Shown: in pieces, positions 43,676 through 52,910 of the stretch | How the letters are laid out: every line of letters starts with the position of its first letter | How positions within the stretch are numbered: position 1 is the first letter of the stretch | NCBI GenBank assembly: GCA_944322945.1 | Contig: CALUQN010000012.1 | Coordinates: 1 to 60,292, forward strand | DNA length: 60,292 nucleotides | Origin: Candidatus Gastranaerophilales bacterium | GTDB lineage: Bacteria; Cyanobacteriota; Vampirovibrionia; Gastranaerophilales; Gastranaerophilaceae | Direction: 5' to 3' | Program-made: the position numbers and the translations under genes | Notes under the pieces: generated by a model | Databases searched by the model: none | What the model was told of the DNA's origin: nothing | The model's input: only the letters and a program-made list of their open reading frames with translations

Positions 43676-45640
43676 ATGGAAAAGATGAATACAACCAAAA
43701 ACATTAAAAAGGCGATATTATGTATCTCAGCCTTATGCGCGTTTTCTTTTGCCGCATCCAATACCCCGGCACTAGCATCACCCCCTCCGGGAATGGACCC
43801 GGCTATATATCAACAAGGTCAATCTGAAGCCGGCAGGATGTATAATGACTTAAACAACTTACGTTACAAAACCCGTGACCACGGCATCAGTGACGATTAT
43901 GAGTATTATGAAGAACGCAAGCAGATTGAACGTGATCCTAATGCGGGCAATCAGCTTATCAAAAATGATGTAAAAGTACCTGAAGCACAGCAGGCAACTA
44001 TTGAAGAAATTGACACCAAGGGTGTTTTTGTAAATACCATTGAGGTTTCTCCGTCTGAAATCCTCACACAGGAAGAAATTGCCAACATTACAAAACCGCT
44101 TGTCGGCAAAAATGTTTTCATCAGTGATATTCAAAAAGCTATTGATGAAATCAACCATTTGTACGCAGAAAAGGGCTACGTAACGGCAAGAGCATTTCTG
44201 CCGGAACAAACAGTCCAGAACGGTAATATTTTTATTGAACTTATTGAATCAAAAGTCGGCAATGTTACCGTTGAGAACAACCGCTGGACAAAAGATAAAT
44301 ATATCTTAGACAGAATGCCTCAAAAACAATACCAGTTGTTTGATATTGTAGATTTGGAAAAGGAAATTCTGGACTTCAACAGATATAACGAGGGTGTAAA
44401 CCTTACAGCTAACTTGAAGGCAGGTGCTGAAAAGAACACCACCGATATTGAGTATAGTACAAAAGAAAAATTCCCGTGGCACTTGAGATTAATGATGGAT
44501 AACATGGGACGTCAATCAATCGGACCTATCAGAGGCGGAGCGATGATTACGGCGGACAGCTTGTTCGGATATCGTGACCAGATGAACATCGGTACATATT
44601 TCAGCAAATATTCTGTCAGCCCGTTCTTTGATTATAACGTACCGGTTAACAAAAAAGACGGACGCTTAGGTTTTGCGTTCTATTCGGGCTTTGCGAAAGT
44701 CGGCGCCGGTGACAACAACTGGATGGGAATCAAGAGCAGAACTTACAACTATGCTTTGTACTATTCACAGCCTCTCATCAGAACTCCGGGCTTTGAATTG
44801 AAGTCTGTTTCATCTTTGAACTACAAACGTGCCCGAGTAACATCAGATTTGGAATTCAACGGATATGATGTTTTAGGCAGACTTGATGAAGTAACGAGTG
44901 TTGAAACAGCATTACAATTGAGAAAAGATACCAAATACGGTATTTGGTATTTGAGTCAGGGCGTAGGCTATGCAGCACCGTTATTTGATGACAAATCAAA
45001 TTACTTCAAGATTAACGGTAGTGCTGTCAGATTGCACGACTTTTCACACGGTGTAATCGGTATCTTGCGGAGTAACTATCAGGTTATCCCAGGCAGAGCG
45101 CATGACGAAGTACCTTACCTCGATCAATTCCAAACAGGTGGTATGATGACAGTCAGAGGTTACAACGAAGGTATCATGATTGGTAAAAACGGATACTTCA
45201 TCAGTGGTGAACTTGAATTTCCGCTTATGCCGAGAGAAATCACAAGCCCTCGTTCAGGCGAAAAAATACCGTTCATCGGGAAATATGTTAAAGGTGCACT
45301 GTTTGCAGACCACTCCGGTATTTTCCCAAGCGTAGATCAGGATATCTATGGCGGCAGCTATTTCTTAGCATCAATCGGTTTAGGTTTGAAAGTTGCCTTG
45401 CCGGGCGATTTGAGCGCCAGATTATATTGGGGCTACCCTCTTGTTAACAACGCTTACGAATACGACAGAAAATACGGTCGTTTCCACTTTGAACTTGCAT
45501 TAGAACCTAACTTTGATGCACTGCTCAGAAACAGAAGCACAGCCAAACCGGCAGCCAAGAAAGAAGTTGAAGCTGACTTCCTTAACAACTATGACGATGT
45601 CAGACACTACGACTACTTTATTGACCGCGGTGCGTTGTAA
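43676..45640 (+). CDS. Outer-membrane TpsB/FhaC-type transporter
   Basis: The protein is 654 aa. I chose the ATG at 43676 (AGAAGGA 6 bp upstream). A signal peptide ends near residue 35 (ALAS). A polar linker precedes POTRA domains (about 95-250: VFVNTIEVSPSEILTQEEI, and INHLYAEKGYVTARAFLPEQ, the latter typical of POTRA_2). The C-terminal beta-barrel has DQFQTGGMMTVRGYNEG, with the VRGY motif of the ShlB/FhaC/BamA superfamily. The usual role is secreting a TpsA exoprotein. No TpsA partner follows; the next genes are bioD-bioA. Surface-glycan or lipid roles are possible. Confidence 0.88.
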   Translation: MEKMNTTKNIKKAILCISALCAFSFAASNTPALASPPPGMDPAIYQQGQSEAGRMYNDLNNLRYKTRDHGISDDYEYYEERKQIERDPNAGNQLIKNDVKVPEAQQATIEEIDTKGVFVNTIEVSPSEILTQEEIANITKPLVGKNVFISDIQKAIDEINHLYAEKGYVTARAFLPEQTVQNGNIFIELIESKVGNVTVENNRWTKDKYILDRMPQKQYQLFDIVDLEKEILDFNRYNEGVNLTANLKAGAEKNTTDIEYSTKEKFPWHLRLMMDNMGRQSIGPIRGGAMITADSLFGYRDQMNIGTYFSKYSVSPFFDYNVPVNKKDGRLGFAFYSGFAKVGAGDNNWMGIKSRTYNYALYYSQPLIRTPGFELKSVSSLNYKRARVTSDLEFNGYDVLGRLDEVTSVETALQLRKDTKYGIWYLSQGVGYAAPLFDDKSNYFKINGSAVRLHDFSHGVIGILRSNYQVIPGRAHDEVPYLDQFQTGGMMTVRGYNEGIMIGKNGYFISGELEFPLMPREITSPRSGEKIPFIGKYVKGALFADHSGIFPSVDQDIYGGSYFLASIGLGLKVALPGDLSARLYWGYPLVNNAYEYDRKYGRFHFELALEPNFDALLRNRSTAKPAAKKEVEADFLNNYDDVRHYDYFIDRGAL

Positions 45641-45717
45641 TACGTTTTACAGTTTATAAAACGAATGCGATAACTCTTTTAAAAGGGTTATCGCATAGTT
45701 TTGGAAAGAGAGAGATT

Positions 45718-46407
45718 ATGCCTAAAGGAGTATTTATAACCGCAACCGGAACTGACATAGGAAAAACCTTTATATCCGGTCTTTTAGTCAAAAAAATGAG
45801 AGATTACGGGTTGAATTGCGGATATTTCAAACCAGCACTGAGCGGAGCAGTGCGAGAGGCTGACGGAACACTTACCCCCGGGGATGCAAAATTTGTACTG
45901 GAAACAGCAGGGATAAAACGAAACCCTAAAGAAGTCGTCTCATATATTTATGAAGAGGCTGTTTCGCCGCATCTTGCAGCAGAAAGAGCCGGAAATCTAA
46001 TTTATCTTGATAAAATCAAAAAAGACTTCAACAGAATAAAACAGGAATACGATTATATTCTGACAGAGGGCTGCGGCGGGATTGTCTGCCCGATTAACTT
46101 GACTGATAAAAAACTTCTGCTGGAAGACATTATAAAAGGGCTTAATCTTGATGTTATAATAGTTGCAGACGGCGGACTCGGTACGATAAATTCTACTGTG
46201 CTAACTGTTGAATATGCACGCAGCCGCGGAATAACCGTCAGAGGGATTATTCTGAATAATTTTGATAAAAACGATTTTATGCACAGGGATAATCTGAAAC
46301 AAACTGAAAACCTGACCGGCATCAAAGTCATAGCAGCAGCAGAAAAAAACGCACAAGAGTTAGATATAGACAAAAGTACCCTGATTTCGATATTTAAGGA
46401 GATATAA
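45718..46407 (+). CDS. bioD: Dethiobiotin synthetase
   Basis: The protein is 229 aa. It closes the ureido ring of dethiobiotin from DAPA, CO2 and ATP. The P-loop is ITATGTDIGKTFISG; KPALSGA and TEGCGGIVCPI are the substrate and Mg-binding loops. GAGAGAG lies upstream. The gene is followed 2 bp later by bioA, so they are coupled. Confidence 0.95.
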   Translation: MPKGVFITATGTDIGKTFISGLLVKKMRDYGLNCGYFKPALSGAVREADGTLTPGDAKFVLETAGIKRNPKEVVSYIYEEAVSPHLAAERAGNLIYLDKIKKDFNRIKQEYDYILTEGCGGIVCPINLTDKKLLLEDIIKGLNLDVIIVADGGLGTINSTVLTVEYARSRGITVRGIILNNFDKNDFMHRDNLKQTENLTGIKVIAAAEKNAQELDIDKSTLISIFKEI

Positions 46408-46409
46408 AA

Positions 46410-47750
46410 ATGGATTGGGCAGAAAAGGATTTGAAATACATCTGGCACCCGTGTTCTCAGATGAAAGATTACGAAGAACTTAAACCGATAGTGATAGACC
46501 ATGCTCAAGGCATAAACCTGTATGATGTTGACGGGAATGTTTATAAAGATGTCGTAAGTTCATGGTGGTGCAATCTTTTAGGACACTGCAATCCTCGGAT
46601 TAACGCGGCTGTAAAAAAACAGATTGACACACTTGAACACGTAATTTTTGCAAACTTCAGCCACAAAACAGCGATTACATTGTGCGAAAAATTGTCAAAA
46701 GTTCTGCCGGAGGGTTTGTGCAAATTTAATTTTACGGACAACGGCTCTTCAGCTATTGAAGCTGCGATGAAAGTAAGTTTTCAATACCATTATCAGACAG
46801 GCAATCCTCAAAAGAAAAAATTTATGGCGCTTTCTGACGCCTACCACGGAGAAACAATAGGCGCACTATCTGTTGGCGGTGTGGATTTGTATTCTGAAAT
46901 TTACAAGCCGATTTTGCTTGATATAACAAGAATACAAGGACCTGATTGTTTTCGCTGTCCTTACGGAAAAAATAGAGAAGAATGTAATTGTGAATGCATT
47001 GAACATGCCGAAAAAACTTTTGAAAAATACGGAGACGAAACGTGTGCGCTACTTGTAGAACCTCTCTTGCAGGGGTCTGCAGGAATGAAAGTTTATCCGC
47101 CTTTGTATTTGAAAAAATTGCGCGACCTGTGTGATGAATACAATGTTCATCTGATAGCAGACGAAATAGCAACGGGTTATGGCAGAACCGGCAAAATGTT
47201 TGCCTGCAACCATGCCGGCATATCGCCTGATATTATGTGTCTGTCCAAAGGATTAACTGGCGGTTACATGCCTATGGCAATATTTGTAACTACCCAAAAG
47301 ATTTATGATGCGTTTTACGCAGACTACAACTGCGGCAAAGCCTTTATGCACAGCCACACTTACAGCGGGAACCCGCTTGCATGCTCTGCAGCTATTGAAG
47401 TTTTGAATATCCTTGAAGATGAAAAAATTATCGAAAAAGCATGCGAAAAAGCTAAATATTTTAATCAACTAATCAAAGAAACTTTCCTCCATCATAAAAA
47501 CGTCGGAGAAGTTCGTTCCATAGGTCTTATCAATGCTATAGAACTTGTTAAAGAAAAAAATACAAAAGAACCGTTTGATTCAAAATTAAGAACGGGCTAT
47601 CAAATCTATAAAAAAGCGCTCAAAGAAGGAGTACTTTTGAGACCTTTAGGTGATGTAATTTATTTCAACCCGCCGTTAATTATTGAAAAAAATGACATGG
47701 ATTTTGTGGTAGAAAAAGCCTATAAGTGTATGAAAGACATTTTAGGCTGA
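46410..47750 (+). CDS. bioA: Adenosylmethionine-8-amino-7-oxononanoate aminotransferase
   Basis: The protein is 446 aa. It makes DAPA from KAPA, with S-adenosylmethionine as amino donor. The PLP-binding lysine is in CLSKGLTGGYMPMAIF; other features are IWHPCSQMKDY at the start, VVSSWWCNLLGH and FTDNGSSAIEAAMKVSFQY. AAGGAG lies before the ATG. bioB and bioF are not in this window. Confidence 0.95.
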   Translation: MDWAEKDLKYIWHPCSQMKDYEELKPIVIDHAQGINLYDVDGNVYKDVVSSWWCNLLGHCNPRINAAVKKQIDTLEHVIFANFSHKTAITLCEKLSKVLPEGLCKFNFTDNGSSAIEAAMKVSFQYHYQTGNPQKKKFMALSDAYHGETIGALSVGGVDLYSEIYKPILLDITRIQGPDCFRCPYGKNREECNCECIEHAEKTFEKYGDETCALLVEPLLQGSAGMKVYPPLYLKKLRDLCDEYNVHLIADEIATGYGRTGKMFACNHAGISPDIMCLSKGLTGGYMPMAIFVTTQKIYDAFYADYNCGKAFMHSHTYSGNPLACSAAIEVLNILEDEKIIEKACEKAKYFNQLIKETFLHHKNVGEVRSIGLINAIELVKEKNTKEPFDSKLRTGYQIYKKALKEGVLLRPLGDVIYFNPPLIIEKNDMDFVVEKAYKCMKDILG

Positions 47751-47767
47751 CGTTTTTGTGAGAGCCA

Positions 47768-47823
47768 AAGAAAAGAGCCCTTTCGGGCTCGTTGGAATTA
47801 AGAATAGCTGGAAGTATGAAAAA
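47768..47823 (-). ncRNA. Candidate duplicated small RNA, copy 2
   Basis: On the minus strand the same 5' region as copy 1 follows a TATAAT (47829-47834), through CTTTTTCATACTTCCAGC and AATTCCAACGAGCCC. It ends in GAGCCC-GAAA-GGGCTC and TTTTCTTT. Between the two copies the about 90-bp block differs at only a few places before the terminator, whose loop is quite different but whose GAGCC/GGCTC stem is kept. It ends 17 bp past the bioA stop and is convergent with it. Confidence 0.55.
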
Positions 47824-47828
47824 GATTA

Positions 47829-47866
47829 ATTATATTAAACGTAATTTCTACACCATAAACAATTAC
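47829..47866 (-). promoter_or_regulatory. Conserved upstream block with TATAAT, sRNA copy 2
   Basis: TATAAT at 47829-47834 and GGTAATTG at its upstream edge match copy 1 (26120-26158). The remaining gap to 48060 has a TTGACA at 47888 reading rightward, a possible -35 for the glycogen-synthase-like gene, with a poor -10 (AAAAAT, 17 bp on). Confidence 0.45.
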
Positions 47867-47991
47867 CCAACTGCGCTATTTTAGGGGTTGACAGGCATTT
47901 TTTCTTGTGCAAAAATTTATCTGCATTTCCTATAGTGTTTATTAAAAATAAATAAAGAATTGTAACAAAAATACGAGGAGAAATTTTTTGC

Positions 47992-48021
47992 ATGGCAAAA
48001 AATATTATTTACGGCTTTTAA
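47992..48021 (+). CDS. Possible nine-codon leader peptide
   Basis: ATG GCA AAA AAT ATT ATT TAC GGC TTT TAA, preceded 11 bp earlier by a strong GAGGAGA. The downstream 966-aa gene has only a weak ribosome site (AAAAGGG). It is in the same frame as that gene but separated by a stop. It could be a translated leader, or the ribosome site may be a relic of an older start. Confidence 0.25.
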   Translation: MAKNIIYGF

Positions 48022-48060
48022 AATACAAGCGTGTGTACATATAGTAAAAAGGGTAAACGT

Positions 48061-50961
48061 ATGAGCAATGACATTACAACAACAAACCTACTAAGTTCAT
48101 CTGCGTTCAAAAAAATGCAACAGGCAGAAACTTCAAAACAACAACCGGCAGTAACCGCTCCGATTGTTCAACAACCGGCTGCCCAACAGCCATCACCTCA
48201 ATTGCAGCCACAACCTTCAGCTGATACATTCAATCAAACGGCTGCAAACAACATGCCAAAGGCATCATTTGGCAAATTCGCAGAAAAATACAGCGGGATT
48301 GCTGCCCTTGCAATATCTGTTATCGGACTTCCGGTAGTCTACACACAAGCTAAAAAATCAAGTTCAAAAACCGTAAAAGCTATGCAAGAAGCTCTTGATG
48401 ATATAAAAAATATAAACATTAAAAAAGAAATAGAAGAAGCAATTTCAAAACTCAACCTTCCAAAAGCCGACGCTTCCGGAGAGGCTAAAGGCAGTACAAA
48501 CGCATTCCCTGCGTCAACATTCCTGACAAGCATGTTTATCGGGATTGGCTCCGCGCTCGGCATAAATGAATTTGTAAAAAATAACAAAGAAACACTCAAG
48601 CAAAACGGATTTAAGGAAGAAGATATAAATACAGCGTCAAAAACTGCAAGTGACATTTTGAATAAGTCCGAAAACGCCCTCAACACCGCAAACGGAATTT
48701 CCAGTGCAGCAAGCGAAGCGAAAGCCATTGCTTACGAAGCTAAAAACGCAGCCTACGGCGCACAAAATACCGTAAATAGCTTTGACAGCAGAATTAATGA
48801 AGCTAACCAGCGTGCAATAGATGCAGTTAAAGCAACCGAACTCGGACTTGACCCGCTTATGCAGCAATATACTGTAAGACACTTTGACCTGAACCTCTTG
48901 CAGGTATTAAACTATGCTAAAAAAATCGACAATAGAAAAACCGGCGAAACACTTAACAGTATTCATAACGCTGCAATCTCCCGCCTGGACAGAACTGCTG
49001 CTCAAACTATCCGCGATATAAAAGCATACAAAGAAAAATTCCCTGAATTAACCTCAACCTGGTCTCTGACAGCCGAATATGCCCCGATTAAAACAGGCGG
49101 CTTAGGCGTTGTTCCGGTTGATATTCAGGATAACTTTGTAAAACTCGGCATTGATACACCAACATTCATCCCGATGTATCTGCAAAAAAATAAATCCGAA
49201 TTTATGGAACTTCCGAACAATGAATACAGATATACATATAACGGCAAAACCTTCAACCTTAGAAAAGCCGCCGAAACCACTACACACGTATTCAGAAACG
49301 GTCAGACTAAACCTGAAAAAATTGAATACTACGTAACGGAAGAAAGTATTCCAGACAGCGACAAAAAGAAAACTCTTGTATTTGTAAAATCAAGAGATTA
49401 CTTCAACGATAATATCTACGATTCAACAACAAACGCAGAAGAAACCGAAAGATTTGCACTCTTCACAAAATCTGTTTATAAACTTGCAAAACTCAAGGTT
49501 AATATGGCTCTCACCGATCCGAATGAGAAAAATCCGAAAACAGGCATCTCTAACCTCAAAATCTGTGATAAAGAAGCCTTTGACAAAATAAAAGCACCAA
49601 ATTCAATGATTCTTAACGATTGGCACGCTGGTTCAATGGCAAGCTTATTAAGATACCGTGCGCCAATGGAATACAACTACAGCGAAATTTCCAAGAAAAC
49701 ATTTGAAGCACTGAAAGATATGCCGCTCCTGATGATTGGTCACAACCTCAACTGCCAGGGCAAATCCAACGACGGTTCAGGTTCGCTGCTGAGTAAAAAC
49801 AGAGTTACTGAAAATATCATCAATACACTCTTTGACAGCTACGCAATTGCAATCACAGAACACGCACACAGCGGAATTTCAGGCGAAAATGATGATATGT
49901 GCAACACTGTCCTGATGAAACGCAGAACAGGCGATAAACACTTTAACCACCTCTTTAACGGGGTCGCACTCTCTGATTGGTTCGTTCCTGTATCCAAAAA
50001 TTACACTACCGAAGTCATAAATGACCCGATGAAGTCCGGCATTTTGTACCCGCTCCTGCAAAGACGACAGGACAGCGGTACAATTTCCGGTACCATCAAC
50101 GGGCTTGACAAAAACAAAGTCGATATGCACGCGATTGCTCACAAAAACTTTGTTAAAGGGCTTGACCTTGCAGAATACGACCAGAATACCGGAATTGATA
50201 AGGTTATGGAACTGAGAACAGAAAACAAAGGCAGATTCTATAACGCATTTATAAAACCGATAATGGACGGAACCCTCGATAAACCGGAAGTGGTAGGCAG
50301 CAACGTTAACATCTCCGAACAAGATTTTGTAGACGCACCGGTAATATCATTTGCACACAGACTAACCGACCAGAAAGGTTTGTCAATCATGAAAGGCGCA
50401 ATCTTCAGATTGTTTGACAACTGGGATGAGGTATTTCCGGGCAAGAAAATGCCGTTCTTTATTGTCGGCGGACCTCCGGAAGCAGCAGAAGAATTGCAGC
50501 ACCTTTATGACCTGAAAAACGGTGATTACGGTAAAAACAAAGAACGCTTGAACCATGTTCTTGCACTGAAAGGCAATATGCCGAACCCTGCAATCATGGC
50601 AGCAAGCACCTTCTTCTGCGCACCGTCAACTTATGAACCTTGCGGACTGACTCAGGGTGAATGTTTTGCTAAAGGTACACCTGTCATCACAACCGATGTC
50701 GGCGGATTCCACGATACAATTGTCGATGGCAAAACAGGCTTCCTTGCACCTTACGTCAGCGAAGAATCCTTCTACAACAAGCTTGTTGAAGCTCTCAAAA
50801 TGTACTTTGAAAGACCTGAAGATTACAAGAAAATGGTACAAAATGACCTTGAAATCGACTTCAGCTGGGTTCAAAAAGATAAAAACGGTCCGATATTTGA
50901 ATACACCGACAAACTCGGATTTGACAAAAAAGACCTGCCGGATCTTGCGGCTGCGGCATAA
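48061..50961 (+). CDS. Glycogen/starch synthase-like GT5 protein with long N-terminal extension
   Basis: The protein is 966 aa; GlgA is about 480. I chose ATG at 48061 (weak GGG site). Residues 1-70 are Gln/Pro-rich, 77-95 a hydrophobic helix (YSGIAALAISVIGLPVVY), then helical sequence with a second hydrophobic stretch (about 148-170) and an Ala-rich coiled region to about 270. The GT5 catalytic part starts near 340: AEYAPIKTGGLGVVPVDIQD (ADP-glucose loop), LNDWHAGSMA, and at the end PSTYEPCGLTQGECFAKGTP and GGFHDTI. Large inserts lie in the N-terminal catalytic half. It would add glucose to alpha-1,4-glucan; the extension suggests attachment to a membrane or to partners. No glgB, glgC or glgP is nearby. 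Confidence 0.85.
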   Translation: MSNDITTTNLLSSSAFKKMQQAETSKQQPAVTAPIVQQPAAQQPSPQLQPQPSADTFNQTAANNMPKASFGKFAEKYSGIAALAISVIGLPVVYTQAKKSSSKTVKAMQEALDDIKNINIKKEIEEAISKLNLPKADASGEAKGSTNAFPASTFLTSMFIGIGSALGINEFVKNNKETLKQNGFKEEDINTASKTASDILNKSENALNTANGISSAASEAKAIAYEAKNAAYGAQNTVNSFDSRINEANQRAIDAVKATELGLDPLMQQYTVRHFDLNLLQVLNYAKKIDNRKTGETLNSIHNAAISRLDRTAAQTIRDIKAYKEKFPELTSTWSLTAEYAPIKTGGLGVVPVDIQDNFVKLGIDTPTFIPMYLQKNKSEFMELPNNEYRYTYNGKTFNLRKAAETTTHVFRNGQTKPEKIEYYVTEESIPDSDKKKTLVFVKSRDYFNDNIYDSTTNAEETERFALFTKSVYKLAKLKVNMALTDPNEKNPKTGISNLKICDKEAFDKIKAPNSMILNDWHAGSMASLLRYRAPMEYNYSEISKKTFEALKDMPLLMIGHNLNCQGKSNDGSGSLLSKNRVTENIINTLFDSYAIAITEHAHSGISGENDDMCNTVLMKRRTGDKHFNHLFNGVALSDWFVPVSKNYTTEVINDPMKSGILYPLLQRRQDSGTISGTINGLDKNKVDMHAIAHKNFVKGLDLAEYDQNTGIDKVMELRTENKGRFYNAFIKPIMDGTLDKPEVVGSNVNISEQDFVDAPVISFAHRLTDQKGLSIMKGAIFRLFDNWDEVFPGKKMPFFIVGGPPEAAEELQHLYDLKNGDYGKNKERLNHVLALKGNMPNPAIMAASTFFCAPSTYEPCGLTQGECFAKGTPVITTDVGGFHDTIVDGKTGFLAPYVSEESFYNKLVEALKMYFERPEDYKKMVQNDLEIDFSWVQKDKNGPIFEYTDKLGFDKKDLPDLAAAA

Positions 50962-50991
50962 ATTTAGATTAACTTTTTATACATTTTTACG

Positions 50992-51021
50992 AAAAAAGGA
51001 GTATTTTTATACTCCTTTTTT
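50992..51021 (+). terminator. Terminator after the GT5 gene
   Basis: AAAAAAGGAGTA pairs with TACTCCTTTTTT, 6-nt loop. It ends 35 bp before the nucleoside transporter gene. Confidence 0.9.
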
Positions 51022-51055
51022 GTATAATAAAAAAGTAAAGAATTTATGAGGGCTT

Positions 51056-52336
51056 ATGGATAGATTTTTCGGAATTTTTGGGATTATATTGATATTCGCT
51101 ATAGCATTTTTGATGTCGAACAACAGAAAGGCTATTAACTACAAAACAGTTGGCACAGGCTTTGCACTCCAGATACTTTTAGCGGTATTTGTGTTCAAGG
51201 TGCCGCTCGGGCGGGCATTGTTTTTGAATATCGGATTATTTATCCAAAAAATTCTTGATTTTGCAAAAGAAGGCGGCTCATTCGTTTTCGGACATTTGAT
51301 GAATAACGTGAAACTGGATGAACTCTTCGGAACAGGGGCAAATGTATTCGCTCTCCAGCTTATCAGCTCTCTAATCTTTATGATGATACTTGTAAACATT
51401 CTTTACTATTACGGCATAATGCAGAGAGTTGTACCTATATTCGGCAAAGCAATGAACAAGCTGATGTCAGTATCCGGTGCGGAAGCTCTTTCTAATGTTG
51501 CAAGCGCATTTGTCGGACAGATTGCAGCACAGATTATGATTAGACCGTACCTTGCAAAACTTACCCGATCTGAACTTTTAGCATCAATGGCAGGCAGTAT
51601 GGCATGTATTTCCGGTGCTACAATGCCTATTTATATAGGCTTGGGAATTCCGGCACAGTATTTGCTGGCATCTTCAATAATGGCAGCCCCCGGAGCACTT
51701 GTATTATCGAAAATTATTTATCCGGAAACCCATACTCCGGAAACCAGCGAGGAATTTTCAATAACCTACAGCAAACGTAAAAAGCCTTATATAAATGTTT
51801 TTGACGCAATATCAGCAGGCGCATCTGAAGGTATGAAAGTTGCAATAAACGTTATTGCAATGATTTTAGCGCTTGTTGCGCTTGTTGCAATGATAGATTG
51901 GTTCCTGGGCGGTTTAGGGAATTTTATAGTCAAATATTTACACGTAAACTTTGCTTCATTTGACCTGACGCAGCTTTCACTGAGACTTATTTTAGGTAAA
52001 ATATTTGCTGTATTTGCTTACTTTATGGGGGTACCGCTGCACGAGGCAACAACTGTCGGAAGTTTGATGGGTACAAAGCTTGTTTTAAATGAGATGGTTG
52101 CTTATGTTGATTTGAGCAATCTGCCCCAGCAATTATCTGACAAAGCGTATTTGATAGCTTGTTTTGCGCTTTGCAGTTTCGGCAACTTCGGCTCCATTGC
52201 AATACAATTAGGAGGTATCGGAGAATTGGCGCCAAACCAGCGTAAAAACCTTGCACGGCTCGGGGTGAGAGCATTAATCTGCGGAACTTTAACCTGCTAT
52301 ATGTCTGCGGCTATCGTCGGGATTTTGTTCAATTAA
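51056..52336 (+). CDS. nupC: Concentrative nucleoside transporter (NupC/CNT family)
   Basis: The protein is 426 aa with 8-10 helices. It imports nucleosides with H+ or Na+. CNT motifs are visible: FVFGHLMNN; GAEALSNVASAFVGQIAAQI; SGATMPIYIGLGIPAQYLLASS; and near the end SFGNFGSIAIQLGGIGELAPNQ. Ribosome binding is weak (GAGGG 6 bp upstream). The gene is monocistronic between two terminators. Confidence 0.95.
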   Translation: MDRFFGIFGIILIFAIAFLMSNNRKAINYKTVGTGFALQILLAVFVFKVPLGRALFLNIGLFIQKILDFAKEGGSFVFGHLMNNVKLDELFGTGANVFALQLISSLIFMMILVNILYYYGIMQRVVPIFGKAMNKLMSVSGAEALSNVASAFVGQIAAQIMIRPYLAKLTRSELLASMAGSMACISGATMPIYIGLGIPAQYLLASSIMAAPGALVLSKIIYPETHTPETSEEFSITYSKRKKPYINVFDAISAGASEGMKVAINVIAMILALVALVAMIDWFLGGLGNFIVKYLHVNFASFDLTQLSLRLILGKIFAVFAYFMGVPLHEATTVGSLMGTKLVLNEMVAYVDLSNLPQQLSDKAYLIACFALCSFGNFGSIAIQLGGIGELAPNQRKNLARLGVRALICGTLTCYMSAAIVGILFN

Positions 52337-52351
52337 GTTTTTATATAACCC

Positions 52352-52412
52352 TATAAAAAGCGAGGGTTGCTTTCAGTCATAATGACTTTATGCTTTACCC
52401 TCGCTTTTTATA
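52352..52412. terminator. Long hairpin terminator after nupC
   Basis: TATAAAAAGCGAGGGT (52352-52367) pairs perfectly with ACCCTCGCTTTTTATA (52397-52412), a 16-bp stem. It can act in both directions, also for the convergent DUF1858 gene. Confidence 0.85.
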
Positions 52413-52456
52413 AATAATTTTGGCAAACACACATGTTTGCTTTTTAGTATAGCTGC

Positions 52457-52660
52457 TTATTCTTCAATCAAAGCGTTGATATCAGCAACCATAGCTTCCG
52501 GATCAAAACCGTGGACTTTAGCACCTGCTTCAAGGTTTTCAAATCTTGCAGCAGCACAGCCTATGCAGCCCAATCCGTATTTTTGGAATACTTCAATACT
52601 TTGCGGATATGCTTGCACAATATCCATAATATTCATCTCTTTTGTAACTTTTCCTGCCAT
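52457..52660 (-). CDS. DUF1858 disulfide-redox small protein
   Basis: The protein is 67 aa. The start ATG at 52660 has AAAAGGAG 7 bp upstream; longer upstream reading is not supported. It has the DUF1858 pattern KEMNIMDIVQAYPQSIEVF and the CxxC motif GLGCIGCAAARFENL. Such proteins are linked to hybrid-cluster or redox proteins in anaerobes. The exact role is unknown. Confidence 0.88.
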   Translation of the reverse strand: MAGKVTKEMNIMDIVQAYPQSIEVFQKYGLGCIGCAAARFENLEAGAKVHGFDPEAMVADINALIEE

Positions 52661-52733
52661 AATAATTCTCCTTTTGTTGACTTTTACACATCTGTCATTA
52701 ATAACATTATACAATAAAAAAAGAAGGAGTAAT

Positions 52734-52892
52734 ATGGAGCTGTTAAAAAAATTGTTTAAAGACGAAGAAAGAGCAATCGGACTGAGTTCATTCCGAAAAG
52801 CAGATGAAAAAGTGTATGATTTTCGTCCGAATTTTAGCGTAGACAAGCAAATCTATCGCACAAATTACGAAAAGAACTTTTTCCTTCTGTGA
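52734..52892 (+). CDS. 52-aa protein, unknown
   Basis: The ATG at 52734 has AAGAAGGAG upstream. The sequence begins MELLKKLFKDEERAIGLSSF and ends FFLL; it is charged, with no signal peptide or motif. It is divergent from the DUF1858 gene with 73 bp between starts; TATAAT on the minus strand (about 52710) serves the latter. The strong ribosome site makes it credible despite its size. Confidence 0.6.
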   Translation: MELLKKLFKDEERAIGLSSFRKADEKVYDFRPNFSVDKQIYRTNYEKNFFLL

Positions 52893-52910
52893 TATTTTTT
52901 ATTTGCTGAA

